This document shows positions 1 to 7,335 of a stretch of 12,177 nt of DNA, in pieces. Position numbers and translations under genes: made by a program. Every line of letters starts with the position of its first letter. The stretch's first letter is position 1. The notes under the pieces are model-generated. The model searched no databases and had not been told where the DNA came from. It worked only from the letters and a program-made list of their open reading frames with translations. Source of the stretch: an uncultured Clostridia bacterium (lineage in GTDB: Bacteria > Bacillota > Clostridia > Oscillospirales > Acutalibacteraceae); assembly GCA_937884625.1 (NCBI GenBank), contig CALGCE010000147.1, positions 1-12,177 on the forward strand, in the 5' to 3' direction.

Positions 1-508
1 ATTTGTCGGCGTGCATTGCTGCTGCGATTGCAACTGCGCTTGTATCCGAACCGCCTCTGCCGAGAGTTGTTATGTCATCATACTTATTGATACCCTGAAA
101 TCCTGCAACGATAATTATATTCTTTTTTGCAAGTTCTGTACGCATACGTTCGGTATTTATATTTTTAATTCGTGCTATCCCGTAATTTGAGTCGGTATTA
201 AATCCTGCCTGCCAACCAAGCAGTGAAATGACAGGACAACCCAATTTTTCAATTGCCATTGCAAGAAGTGAAATTGAAATCTGTTCGCCGGCACTCAGTA
301 ACATATCAAGTTCTCTTTTTGAGGCACCGTCAGGATTGATTTCCTTTGCTTTTTCTATCAGGTCGTCGGTTGTGTCGCCCTGTGCGGAAACGACCACTAT
401 TACATCATTTCCATTGCGGTATTCTTCCGTAATAATATTTGCAACATTGAAAACTCTCTTTGCATTCGCAACCGATGAGCCTCCAAACTTTTTAACTATT
501 AATGACAT
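1..508 (-). CDS. lysC: Aspartokinase, N-terminal part (runs off the left edge)
   Basis: Catalyses ATP-dependent phosphorylation of L-aspartate, the first step of the aspartate family pathway (lysine/DAP, threonine, methionine). The visible 169 residues read without interruption. They show the amino-acid kinase start VKKFGGSSVA, the segment LLSAGEQIS, and near the window edge LGRGGSDTSA, which forms part of the aspartate/ATP site in this family. The rest of the kinase domain and the expected C-terminal ACT domains lie outside the window, so feedback type (lysine or threonine) cannot be read. The start at 508 is supported by GGAGG at 516-520. The gene begins 14 bases after the hom stop and is surely co-transcribed with hom and the ACT protein. 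No homoserine kinase gene lies between hom and lysC. Confidence 0.95.
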   Translation of the reverse strand, partial: MSLIVKKFGGSSVANAKRVFNVANIITEEYRNGNDVIVVVSAQGDTTDDLIEKAKEINPDGASKRELDMLLSAGEQISISLLAMAIEKLGCPVISLLGWQAGFNTDSNYGIARIKNINTERMRTELAKKNIIIVAGFQGINKYDDITTLGRGGSDTSAVAIAAAMHADK

Positions 509-522
509 TTAAAAACCTCCAT

Positions 523-1794
523 TTAAAATAAAGTATGCATAATTTTTACACTGTCGGCTTTAAGACCGTTTATTTTTTTCAACAAATCGTTTTCTTTGCC
601 CTCACCTGTGACGAATACGAGTTCGTTTTTAAATTTGTTTTTGATACTTTGTGTATCATTACCGAATATACTGTTAAAACTATTAATCAGTGTATCGTAA
701 TTATCGGATTTTGCGTACACGTAAAGTTTTATGTCTTCGTTCGTATTATTAGTTACGTAATCATCACTGCCGTCTTGCCAGTAAAGATTTTTTCTTGAAT
801 TTATATGCTTTGCACAGTCGATTACGTCTGCTACTACAGCACTCGCTGTTGCAAGCTTACCAGCACCCTTTCCATAATACATTGTCTCACCAAGCATATT
901 TCCTGCACCCTTCCCGTAAAACATTACGTCGCCCGTAGCATCGCCGTTTACCGTTATGCAATTAAATACTCCGTTAACATCTGATATAATGCAATCTCTG
1001 CTTACCAAAGTAGGACGGACGGTGGCGGTAATTTTTCCGTTTTCAAGACGTTTTGTATGACCTATTAGTTTTATTACACAGTTAAACTTATCCGCATACT
1101 CTACGTCATCAAGGGTAATTGACGTTATACCCTCTGTTTTTACCTGCTCGGGGTAAACGTGTTTGCCAAAAGCAAGTGTTGCCAGAATGCATATTTTACG
1201 GCAGGCATCGTGTCCCTCAATATCTGCGGCCGGATTTTTTTCTGCAAAGCCTTTTTCTTGGGCTAGTTTTAATGCAGTATCAAAATCCATATTGTCCACT
1301 ATCATTTTATTTAAAATGTAGTTGGTTGTTCCGTTTAGTATACCGGTTATTTCGCCTATATTATTTGCGGCAAGACATTGCGTTAAAGGTCTTAATATCG
1401 GAATACCTCCGCCAACACTTGCCTCAAAAAGAAAGTTTACGTTTTTATCCCTTGCAATTTTAATCAGTTCGGCTCCCTTTGCGGCTACAAGTTCCTTATT
1501 TGAAGTGACCACACTTTTACCTGCCAAAAGACACTGTTTTACGTAGTCATAAGCAAAGGTTACACCGCCCATAACTTCAATAACTATTTTTATGTCGGGG
1601 TCATTAACTATTAAATTAAAATCCTTAATGAATTTATCGGAATATGAAAGATTATTAAAATCCCTGAGGTCAAGAATATATTTAACTTCAACTGTTTCAT
1701 TAATCCGTTCTTTTATCATTTCTTGTTTATTTATAAGAATTTGTGCAACACCTGAACCTACCGTTCCGTGTCCCATAATTGCAGTGAAAATCAT
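523..1794 (-). CDS. hom: Homoserine dehydrogenase
   Basis: Reduces aspartate semialdehyde to homoserine with NAD(P)H, in the cytoplasm, at the branch to threonine and methionine. The 423 residues start with a Rossmann glycine motif (G8, G10, G13, G15 in GHGTVGSG). The catalytic domain follows with SNKELVA (K100), EASVGGGIP and NGTTNYIL. The signature is E185...ADIEGHDACRK, where D196 and K200 match the catalytic Asp/Lys of the family. The last ~70 residues look like a short ACT-type regulatory domain. Start at 1794 is set by GGAGG just upstream (tacctccg on the plus strand). It lies 16 bases after the ACT protein gene and 14 bases before lysC. One oddity is that residues 284-297 and 298-311 are a tandem duplication of the conserved GD..GD.MFYGKGA segment, and the usual Pro after GAGKL is Ala. 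Confidence 0.96.
   Translation of the reverse strand: MIFTAIMGHGTVGSGVAQILINKQEMIKERINETVEVKYILDLRDFNNLSYSDKFIKDFNLIVNDPDIKIVIEVMGGVTFAYDYVKQCLLAGKSVVTSNKELVAAKGAELIKIARDKNVNFLFEASVGGGIPILRPLTQCLAANNIGEITGILNGTTNYILNKMIVDNMDFDTALKLAQEKGFAEKNPAADIEGHDACRKICILATLAFGKHVYPEQVKTEGITSITLDDVEYADKFNCVIKLIGHTKRLENGKITATVRPTLVSRDCIISDVNGVFNCITVNGDATGDVMFYGKGAGNMLGETMYYGKGAGKLATASAVVADVIDCAKHINSRKNLYWQDGSDDYVTNNTNEDIKLYVYAKSDNYDTLINSFNSIFGNDTQSIKNKFKNELVFVTGEGKENDLLKKINGLKADSVKIMHTLF
862..945 (-). repeat. Tandem 42-bp in-frame duplication inside hom
   Basis: Two adjacent 42-base units, 904-945 and 862-903, encode GDATGDVMFYGKGA and GNMLGETMYYGKGA (residues 284-311). The most similar bases are those encoding M.YGKGAG. 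By my count about 26 of 42 bases agree between windows 861-902 and 903-944, so the duplication is diverged rather than recent. The frame is kept and the domain continues normally into TASAVVADVID. Confidence 0.7.
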
Positions 1795-1810
1795 AGTTAC
1801 CTCCGTTATA

Positions 1811-2245
1811 CTAAATTACTTTTACAGATATTACCCCATCAACACTTTTAAGTTTGTTAAGCAGTGCGTTGACAGTTATTTTTATACTGTCCGTTCTGAC
1901 GGTTAATGATGCAGTGGCGGCACCGTCTACGGGCAAACCCTGATTGACGGTAATTATATTGGCACCGCTTTCATAAAGTGATGTTGTGAGTGCAGAAAAC
2001 ACACCTGCACGGTCAGACAAAACCGCACTTAAATTAAGAGTGTTTTTGTCCTTGTTATCATATCTGAAAACGTAATCCTTATACTTATAAAAGGCACTTC
2101 TTGAAACGTCTGCCATTTTTACCGCTTGTGAGGTATTGGTTGCTTTCCCTGACGCCAAAAGTTCCTTTGCATATAAAACGCCTTTTACAACATCAGGCAG
2201 GATTTTTGAATTTACAAGATAAAAACATTCGTTTTCAATCTCCAT
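1811..2245 (-). CDS. ACT domain-containing protein, PheB/UPF0735 type
   Basis: A 144-residue cytoplasmic protein of the UPF0735 (PheB-like) family. Residues ~1-65 form a small helical part with the sequence SQAVKMADVSRSAFYKYKDYVF, resembling a helix-turn-helix. Residues ~70-144 form an ACT domain (LNLSAVLSDRAGVFSALTTSL...GANIITVNQGLP...GVISVKVI), a ligand-binding fold that commonly senses amino acids. It is the first gene of the operon with hom and lysC, with a 16-base gap to hom. A role in sensing an aspartate-family or aromatic amino acid is plausible but inferred; the ligand cannot be read. The start at 2245 has GGAGGA about 8 bases upstream. Family members are often annotated pheB, but I give no symbol because no prephenate-related gene is nearby. 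Confidence 0.9.
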   Translation of the reverse strand: MEIENECFYLVNSKILPDVVKGVLYAKELLASGKATNTSQAVKMADVSRSAFYKYKDYVFRYDNKDKNTLNLSAVLSDRAGVFSALTTSLYESGANIITVNQGLPVDGAATASLTVRTDSIKITVNALLNKLKSVDGVISVKVI

Positions 2246-2259
2246 AAATGTGTCCTCCG

Positions 2260-2287
2260 TTCAAAAACGCTTGTACACAATTATAAT
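2260..2287 (+). promoter_or_regulatory. Candidate promoter of ytvI, overlapping the divergent one
   Basis: On the plus strand TTCAAA (2260-2265), a 16-base spacer and TATAAT (2282-2287) precede the ytvI ribosome site at 2326-2330. The -10 shares the sequence ATTATAAT with the opposing promoter. The -35 is weak, and I see no clear sporulation sigma-factor element. Confidence 0.45.
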
Positions 2288-2308
2288 ACACTTTTCAAAT
2301 AAAATCAA
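2280..2308 (-). promoter_or_regulatory. Sigma-A type promoter of the ACT-hom-lysC operon
   Basis: On the minus strand TTGATT (2303-2308) is followed by a 17-base spacer and a perfect TATAAT (2280-2285). Predicted transcription starts near 2273, giving a leader of about 28 bases with no room for an attenuator or riboswitch. The -10 overlaps the -10 of the opposing promoter. Confidence 0.75.
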
Positions 2309-2338
2309 CAACAAAATAAATTTTCGGAGGAACAAACA

Positions 2339-3403
2339 GTGAATTTTGAAGAAAAGAAAGACTTTTTAGTTAATTTTACGTTTACCGCTGTAATAATAGC
2401 GTTAATTTTTATAATTTCAAAATTTATGCTTGCATATTTGTTTCCTTTTTTAATCGGCATACTTTTATCATTTGTAATGCAAAAACCGTCGGGTTTTATA
2501 GCAGAGAAGACGGGACTTAAAAAAGGATACTGCTCCGCAATACTTGTGACAGCCACGTACGTTTTTGTCATTGCCGTTGCTGTTCTTATTATTTGGACGG
2601 TCATTTCGTCAATGGCAGGTATTGCAGGAGCATCATCCGATTATTTTAAAACGGTTGCGGACTTTTTTGTAAAGGTAACAAATAAGGCAAAAAAAATAAC
2701 CGTTCTAATGCCGAACGGTATTTCCGATAGGGTAGGCAGTATGGCTGAGAGTTTTTTGAGAGGTATAGCAGACAGAATTACGTCGTTTTTATCCAAAATT
2801 GCAACAAACACGGCTAAAAATTTACCTGCATTTTTAATAAGCAGTATAGTAACAGTGGTAGCAAGTTTTTATATTGCAAAAGATTTTGAAAAAATAAAAA
2901 AATTTTTTAAAAACTTCTTAAAGCCTAAAACTTATAAAACAGTGGTTGAAATAAAAGATATTGTACAAAAAAGCATATTTAAGTTTGCAGTAGGCTATTT
3001 ACTGCTTATGGGAATAACTTTTGTTGAAATGGCGGTAGGATTTCTGATTTTAAGGGTAAAATATGCCGTTTTGGTGGCAGCATTGGTATCGGTTATAGAT
3101 TTACTGCCTGTTTTGGGTACGGGTACGGTGCTTATTCCGTGGTCAGTAATCTCTTTTTTGAGCGAAAATACCTCACGGGGTTTCGGACTTATCATTCTAT
3201 ATATAATTATTACCGTAATAAGAAATTTTTTAGAGCCCAGAATAATAGGCAAACAGGTCGGTATAAACCCGTTGCTGACGCTTATTACAATGTTTGTGGG
3301 ACTTAAAATATCGGGAATAGCGGGAATGGTTTTTCTGCCGGTAATATTTATAGTAGTTATAACATTTTACAGAAATCAACTCTATGAAGAAAAAATAATT
3401 TGA
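2339..3403 (+). CDS. ytvI: AI-2E family membrane protein, YtvI-like sporulation protein
   Basis: A polytopic inner-membrane protein of the AI-2E/PerM family, 354 residues (YtvI proteins are usually ~350-370). Hydrophobic segments lie at roughly 12-48 (two spans around LAYLFPFLIGILLSF), 64-90, 163-182, a cluster from about 215 to 265, 270-300 and 320-345. The amphipathic stretch between about 95 and 160 is typical of the family. The conserved end region includes VIDLLPVLGTG and FLEPRIIGKQVGINPLLTLI. The start is GTG at 2339 with GGAGG 8 bases upstream (2326-2330). In Bacillus and Clostridia the YtvI subgroup is named for sporulation, but transport substrate and exact role are not established. 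It stands alone between a divergent promoter and the DUF3343 gene, so context does not add a function. Confidence 0.85.
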   Translation: MNFEEKKDFLVNFTFTAVIIALIFIISKFMLAYLFPFLIGILLSFVMQKPSGFIAEKTGLKKGYCSAILVTATYVFVIAVAVLIIWTVISSMAGIAGASSDYFKTVADFFVKVTNKAKKITVLMPNGISDRVGSMAESFLRGIADRITSFLSKIATNTAKNLPAFLISSIVTVVASFYIAKDFEKIKKFFKNFLKPKTYKTVVEIKDIVQKSIFKFAVGYLLLMGITFVEMAVGFLILRVKYAVLVAALVSVIDLLPVLGTGTVLIPWSVISFLSENTSRGFGLIILYIIITVIRNFLEPRIIGKQVGINPLLTLITMFVGLKISGIAGMVFLPVIFIVVITFYRNQLYEEKII

Positions 3404-3500
3404 TTTTTAAAAGGACATATCACTGTTTGCACGCATAGTATGGTTTGTACAACTATATTGGTTGTATGTATTGAAAAACGGCAGAATGGAGTGCAAAAAA

Positions 3501-3722
3501 GTGAAAGGCTATATAATCACTACGGGAAGTATAACGTATGCGATAAAGGGAAGAGATATTCTGCGTCGTTTGGGTTATCGTGTCAGAATTGAAAAAAGAA
3601 CTTCGGGACTCGGCAGTGACGGTTGCGGATATTCTATAATTTTAGAAAGCAAGGATATAGAAAAAGCAGAGCAGGCATTAAGAGCGGCTGCCGTTAAGAT
3701 AATTCAAATAAATGAATTCTAA
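3501..3722 (+). CDS. DUF3343 protein (putative Se/S carrier-like)
   Basis: A 73-residue soluble protein starting MKGYIITTGSITYAIKGRDILRR and ending ..AAAVKIIQINEF. It matches the short DUF3343 fold (PF11823, putative Se/S carrier protein-like): a first strand ending in ITT/STT, a helix, GYRVRIEKR, then SGLGSDGCGYSII with one cysteine (C..GYS) and a final helix. I chose GTG at 3501 because GGAG sits 9 bases upstream (3488-3491) and family members begin right before the YIIT strand. Upstream in-frame starts (TTG 3462, ATG 3486) would add residues lacking family likeness and have no ribosome site. It is followed at 3798 by a class V cysteine desulfurase, a common clostridial pairing linked to selenium or sulfur mobilisation. 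The carrier role is inferred, not shown. Confidence 0.8.
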   Translation: MKGYIITTGSITYAIKGRDILRRLGYRVRIEKRTSGLGSDGCGYSIILESKDIEKAEQALRAAAVKIIQINEF

Positions 3723-3727
3723 TTTAT

Positions 3728-3763
3728 ACTGTTTTCGGCAGATACTTGCCGAAAACAGTTTTT
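3728..3763 (+). terminator. Intrinsic terminator or attenuator after the DUF3343 gene
   Basis: A perfect 13-bp stem (ACTGTTTTCGGCA at 3728-3740 against 3747-3759) with loop GATACT is followed by five T. It lies between the DUF3343 gene and the cysteine desulfurase gene, which has its own ribosome site. The short T-run suggests partial read-through into the next gene, as I see no good promoter between them. Confidence 0.85.
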
Positions 3764-3797
3764 GCATATAAAGTATTTATTATAAGGAGAAAGGGAA

Positions 3798-4928
3798 ATG
3801 ATTTATTTTGACAATGCCGCCACTACGGGCAAAAAACCCGATACTGTAATAACGGCGGTTTCAAATACTCTTAAAAATCTTTCGGCAAATCCGGGCAGAA
3901 GCGGACATAAACTGTCAAACATGGCTGCAATGGAAGTGTATACTGCAAGAGAAAAAGTAAGCGATTTTTTCGGTGCTTCGGGTGCTCAAAACGTTGTTTT
4001 CACTGCAAACTGTACTCACAGCATAAACTTTGTTATAAAGGGCGTACTTAAAAAGGGCGAACATATAATAATATCCGACCTTGAACACAATGCGGTAGTG
4101 CGACCGCTTGTCACTTCCGATATAGATTTCAGTGTGGCAAACGTATCTCTTACAGACGATGAAGTAACCGTAAATAACTTTGAAAAATTAATAAAAAACA
4201 ACACAAAAATGATATTCTGTACGGGTGCATCTAATGTTATCGGCAAAAGACTTCCAATTGAAAAGATAGGAAAAATGTGCAAAAGACGGGGACTTCTTTT
4301 TGGTGTTGATGCAGCACAGACTGCGGGTGTAGTGCCGATTGATATGAAAAAAATGAATATAGACTTTTTGTGTATAGCACCTCATAAAGGACTATACGCA
4401 CCTATGGGACTTGGCATTTTAATAGCCGAAAAGCCAATACCGTTTACACTTATACAAGGAGGTACGGGCACCGAGTCGATTAATCTGATACAACCCGATT
4501 CACTACCCGAAAGGTTTGAAAGCGGTACTGTAAATCTACCTGCTATTGCAGGACTTTCAAGGGGTATTGATTTTGTATCTAAAAAGGGTACCGACAAAAT
4601 TTTAAGCCACGAGTTTTCTGTTGTATCGTATATTTACGATGCACTTTTAAAAAACGGTAATTTTAAGGTGTATGCAGATGATTTCAGTCAAAATTCTTAT
4701 GTACCCGTTTTGTCATTTAATTATGAAGGTATGACCTCGGGCGAAGTTGCATCGTATTTAGATAAAAAAGGTATTGCAGTAAGAGCAGGTCTTCACTGTG
4801 CACCGTTTGCACACAGAAAAATCGGTACCGCAGAAAACGGAACGGTAAGAATAGCACCGTCGGTATATAATTCCGTAAACGATGCCACCTTGTTGATTAG
4901 AGTGTTAAAAAGTATGAAAAAATCTTAA
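3798..4928 (+). CDS. Cysteine desulfurase family protein (class V aminotransferase)
   Basis: A PLP-dependent fold-type I enzyme of 376 residues, of the clostridial cysteine-desulfurase-like group (TIGR01977 type). It probably removes sulfur from cysteine (or selenium from selenocysteine) as an enzyme-bound persulfide. Visible motifs are YFDNAATT at the N terminus, ANCTHSINF (residues ~70-78), GVDAAQTAG with D171 contacting the PLP ring, and the Schiff-base lysine K197 in IAPHKGLYAPMG. The C-terminal RAGLHCAPFAH carries C334, positioned like the persulfide cysteine of SufS/CsdB enzymes. The start has AAGGAG 8 bases upstream (3784-3789). It pairs with the DUF3343 gene 75 bases upstream. Whether the product feeds selenium, Fe-S or tRNA thiolation cannot be told, since no suf, selD or thiI gene is in the window. 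Confidence 0.9.
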   Translation: MIYFDNAATTGKKPDTVITAVSNTLKNLSANPGRSGHKLSNMAAMEVYTAREKVSDFFGASGAQNVVFTANCTHSINFVIKGVLKKGEHIIISDLEHNAVVRPLVTSDIDFSVANVSLTDDEVTVNNFEKLIKNNTKMIFCTGASNVIGKRLPIEKIGKMCKRRGLLFGVDAAQTAGVVPIDMKKMNIDFLCIAPHKGLYAPMGLGILIAEKPIPFTLIQGGTGTESINLIQPDSLPERFESGTVNLPAIAGLSRGIDFVSKKGTDKILSHEFSVVSYIYDALLKNGNFKVYADDFSQNSYVPVLSFNYEGMTSGEVASYLDKKGIAVRAGLHCAPFAHRKIGTAENGTVRIAPSVYNSVNDATLLIRVLKSMKKS

Positions 4929-4936
4929 AAAACATC

Positions 4937-4965
4937 TTGACAAATAAATCGTCAAAATGTAAAAT
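4937..4965 (+). promoter_or_regulatory. Strong sigma-A promoter of pflB-pflA
   Basis: Perfect -35 TTGACA (4937-4942), 17-base spacer, -10 TAAAAT (4960-4965). Transcription would start near 4972, just ahead of the riboswitch aptamer. A small dyad TTGAC-N9-GTCAA (4937-4955) overlaps the -35 and could be an operator. Confidence 0.85.
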
Positions 4966-4980
4966 AATAGTATATTTTTT

Positions 4981-5052
4981 TAACTTTCGATGCTGACGGA
5001 ATGTGAATTGACACAGTGTGTCGAAAGATAGTTTTTTTACCGACCGTCTGGG
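4981..5052 (+). ncRNA. ZTP riboswitch (pfl motif) aptamer
   Basis: The leader of pflB folds like the ZTP/ZMP riboswitch. P1 is CTTTCGA (4984-4990) with TCGAAAG (5021-5027). P2 is TGTG (5002-5005) with CACA (5012-5015), closed by AATTGA. The conserved CTGACGGAA lies between them. After a U-rich linker comes the diagnostic 3' domain ACCGACCGTCTGGG (5039-5052). The pseudoknot pairs GACGG (4995-4999) perfectly with CCGTC (5044-5048). The arrangement and invariant bases resemble the Fusobacterium ulcerans ZTP riboswitch as I remember it. ZTP/ZMP signals lack of 10-formyl-THF. The downstream gene makes formate, as the original name of the motif (pfl) implies. Confidence 0.92.
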
Positions 5053-5081
5053 TAACTCTGTAATTAGAGTTGCCCTTTTTT
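5050..5081 (+). terminator. Riboswitch-controlled intrinsic terminator before pflB
   Basis: GGGTAACTCT (5050-5059) pairs with AGAGTTGCCC (5066-5075), 10 bp with one U-G wobble, loop GTAATT, followed by six T. The left arm uses the GGG of the conserved CTGGG of the aptamer, so ligand-stabilised folding of the 3' domain should compete with the terminator. This is an ON switch: ZTP/ZMP binding allows read-through into pflB. Confidence 0.88.
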
Positions 5082-5102
5082 GTTTAAGGGGAGTGACCGA
5101 TT

Positions 5103-7331
5103 ATGAAATTTGAACAGTGGAACGGTTTTGTTGACGGAGAGTGGCAGTCAGGCATTGACGTCCGTGATTTTATTGATAAGAACTATACACCTTACACGGG
5201 GGACGGCTCTTTTTTAAAGGGTGCAACAAAGCGTACAAAAAGGGCACTGGGTGAACTTGAAAGATTAAAAGCACTTGAACAAGAGCGGGGAGGGGTACTT
5301 TCTGTTGATACTTCTACCGTATCATCTTTGTGCAACTATAAACCGGGATATTTAACCGATGAAGATTTAATTGTAGGTCTTCAAACGGACGAGCCTTTAA
5401 AACGTGGTGTTAATCCGTTTGGCGGTATTCGTATGGCACGTTCTGCATGTGAAGCATACGGTTATAAACTTTCGGATAAGATAGAGGAGTATTTTACATA
5501 CCGTACCACGCATAACGACGGTGTTTTCAGGGTTTACACCGATGAAATGAAAGCAGCACGTCACTGTGCGTTGCTTACGGGACTTCCTGATGCATACGGC
5601 AGGGGCAGGATTATAGGTGACTATCGCCGTATAGCCCTTTACGGTGTAGATTATTTGATAGAAGAAAAGAAAAAGGATAAGACAAAAGTCGGAGAAAATT
5701 ATATGAGTTCCGATAATGTCCGTCTGCTTGAAGAACTCTATCAGCAAATCGTATTTTTAGGTAAACTTAAAGAAATGGCACTATCATACGGCTATGATAT
5801 TTCAAAACCTGCTAAAAATGCGAAAGAGGCTATTCAGTGGACATATTTCGGCTATCTTGCGGCTAACAAGGAGCAAAACGGTGCCGCTATGTCTTTCGGT
5901 CGTACTTCAACATTTTTTGATGTTTATATTGAGCGTGATATTAAAAACGGCATACTCGATGAAACGGGTGCACAGGAACTTATAGACGACCTTGTGCTCA
6001 AACTGCGTTGTGCACGTCATCTGCGTACGCCTGAATACAACGAACTTTTCGGTGGCGACCCGATGTGGATTACCGAGAGTATTGGCGGTATGAATACAAA
6101 TCATAAAACGCTTGTAACAAAATCATCTTTTCGTATTCTTAATACACTTTATAATTTGGGACCTGCTCCCGAACCTAACCTTACGGTACTTTGGAGTCAT
6201 GCGTTGCCCGAAGCGTTTAAAAAGTTCTGTGCAAAGGTATCCTGTGATACAGATGCAATACAGTATGAGAATGACGACCTTATGCGTACCCGTTTTGGCG
6301 ACGATTACGCTATTGCCTGTTGCGTATCGGCAATGAAGGTCGGAAAACAAATGCAGTTCTTCGGTGCCCGTACCAATCTTGCAAAATTGTTGCTGTTGTC
6401 ACTGAACGGCGGTGTTGATAATATGTTCGGCACCCATATAGGTCCGCAAATGGAACCTATGAGGGACGAAGTGCTTGATTATGCAAAGGTAATGGAACGT
6501 TTTGATATATACCTGTCTTGGCTTTGCAAACTTTACGTTAATACTATGAACTGTATTCACTATATGCACGATAAATACGCATACGAGAAAACACAAATGG
6601 CACTGCACGATACCGATGTTTCAAGGAAAATGGCATTCGGCGTTGCAGGACTTTCGGTTATAACCGATTCGCTTTCTGCCATTAAATACGCAAAGGTTAA
6701 ACCTATTTGTGATGAAAACGGTATAATAGTGGACTTTGAAACAACGGGCGACTTCCCAAAATACGGTAATGATGACGACCGTGCCGATGAAATAGCATCG
6801 GATATGCTTGTTAAGGTTCATAACGAACTAAAAAAGACACCTGCATACAGGGGAGCAAAACACACATTGTCGGCACTGACTATTACTTCTAACGTAATGT
6901 ACGGTAAAAAAACAGGTGCTACTCCCGACGGGCGTAAAAAGGGCGAACCGTTTGCACCGGGGGCAAATCCAATGCATAACCGTGAGCATAACGGTGCCTT
7001 GGCGTCTCTTAATTCTGTATCTAAATTGCCGTATTCGACAACGTCTGACGGCATTTCAAACACATTTTCGATTATACCCGAGGCACTCGGCAAAACCGAT
7101 AGTGAGAGGGTAGATAATTTAGTATCTATACTTAACGGATATTTTCTTAACAGTGCTCATCACATCAACGTTAACGTTATGAATAGGGAAACTTTAATGG
7201 ATGCTTATGAACACCCTGAAAAATATCCTAATCTTACTATCCGTGTATCAGGTTATGCCGTTAACTTCTGCAAACTTTCTCGTGAACAGCAAAGGGAAGT
7301 TATAATGCGTACTTTCCATACCACCGTTTAA
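5103..7331 (+). CDS. pflB: Formate C-acetyltransferase (pyruvate formate-lyase)
   Basis: Glycyl-radical enzyme converting pyruvate and CoA to acetyl-CoA and formate, in the anaerobic cytoplasm. The 742 residues match the usual ~740-760. The N-terminal PFL domain has the active-site pair C406-C407 in [18 protein letters not shown]. The C-terminal glycyl-radical domain has RVSGYAVNF with radical site G717, 25 residues from the end, as in other PFLs. [21 protein letters not shown] is also typical. The start at 5103 lies behind AGGGGAG (about 10 bases). Its leader carries a ZTP riboswitch with terminator, so expression should rise when formyl-THF is short, implying formate supply for purine and one-carbon metabolism in addition to fermentation. 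pflA follows after 4 bases. Confidence 0.97.
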   Translation: MKFEQWNGFVDGEWQSGIDVRDFIDKNYTPYTGDGSFLKGATKRTKRALGELERLKALEQERGGVLSVDTSTVSSLCNYKPGYLTDEDLIVGLQTDEPLKRGVNPFGGIRMARSACEAYGYKLSDKIEEYFTYRTTHNDGVFRVYTDEMKAARHCALLTGLPDAYGRGRIIGDYRRIALYGVDYLIEEKKKDKTKVGENYMSSDNVRLLEELYQQIVFLGKLKEMALSYGYDISKPAKNAKEAIQWTYFGYLAANKEQNGAAMSFGRTSTFFDVYIERDIKNGILDETGAQELIDDLVLKLRCARHLRTPEYNELFGGDPMWITESIGGMNTNHKTLVTKSSFRILNTLYNLGPAPEPNLTVLWSHALPEAFKKFCAKVSCDTDAIQYENDDLMRTRFGDDYAIACCVSAMKVGKQMQFFGARTNLAKLLLLSLNGGVDNMFGTHIGPQMEPMRDEVLDYAKVMERFDIYLSWLCKLYVNTMNCIHYMHDKYAYEKTQMALHDTDVSRKMAFGVAGLSVITDSLSAIKYAKVKPICDENGIIVDFETTGDFPKYGNDDDRADEIASDMLVKVHNELKKTPAYRGAKHTLSALTITSNVMYGKKTGATPDGRKKGEPFAPGANPMHNREHNGALASLNSVSKLPYSTTSDGISNTFSIIPEALGKTDSERVDNLVSILNGYFLNSAHHINVNVMNRETLMDAYEHPEKYPNLTIRVSGYAVNFCKLSREQQREVIMRTFHTTV

Positions 7332-7335
7332 AATT

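Noticed and set aside
3462..3500. Longer DUF3343 start at TTG 3462
   Set aside because: The added 13 residues have no family likeness and no Shine-Dalgarno, while GTG 3501 has GGAG at good distance.
3442..3594. A 50-codon plus-strand ORF from ATG 3442 overlapping the DUF3343 start
   Set aside because: It is out of frame with the recognisable DUF3343 protein, has no ribosome site and no family likeness.
5010..5022. Palindrome GACACAGTGTGTC as a separate operator
   Set aside because: It lies within the riboswitch, where its parts are explained by P2 and P1. It may be an alternative RNA fold but needs no separate call.
6818..7093. Long antisense frames over pflB and hom
   Set aside because: They overlap genes with clear catalytic motifs, have no ribosome sites and no family likeness.
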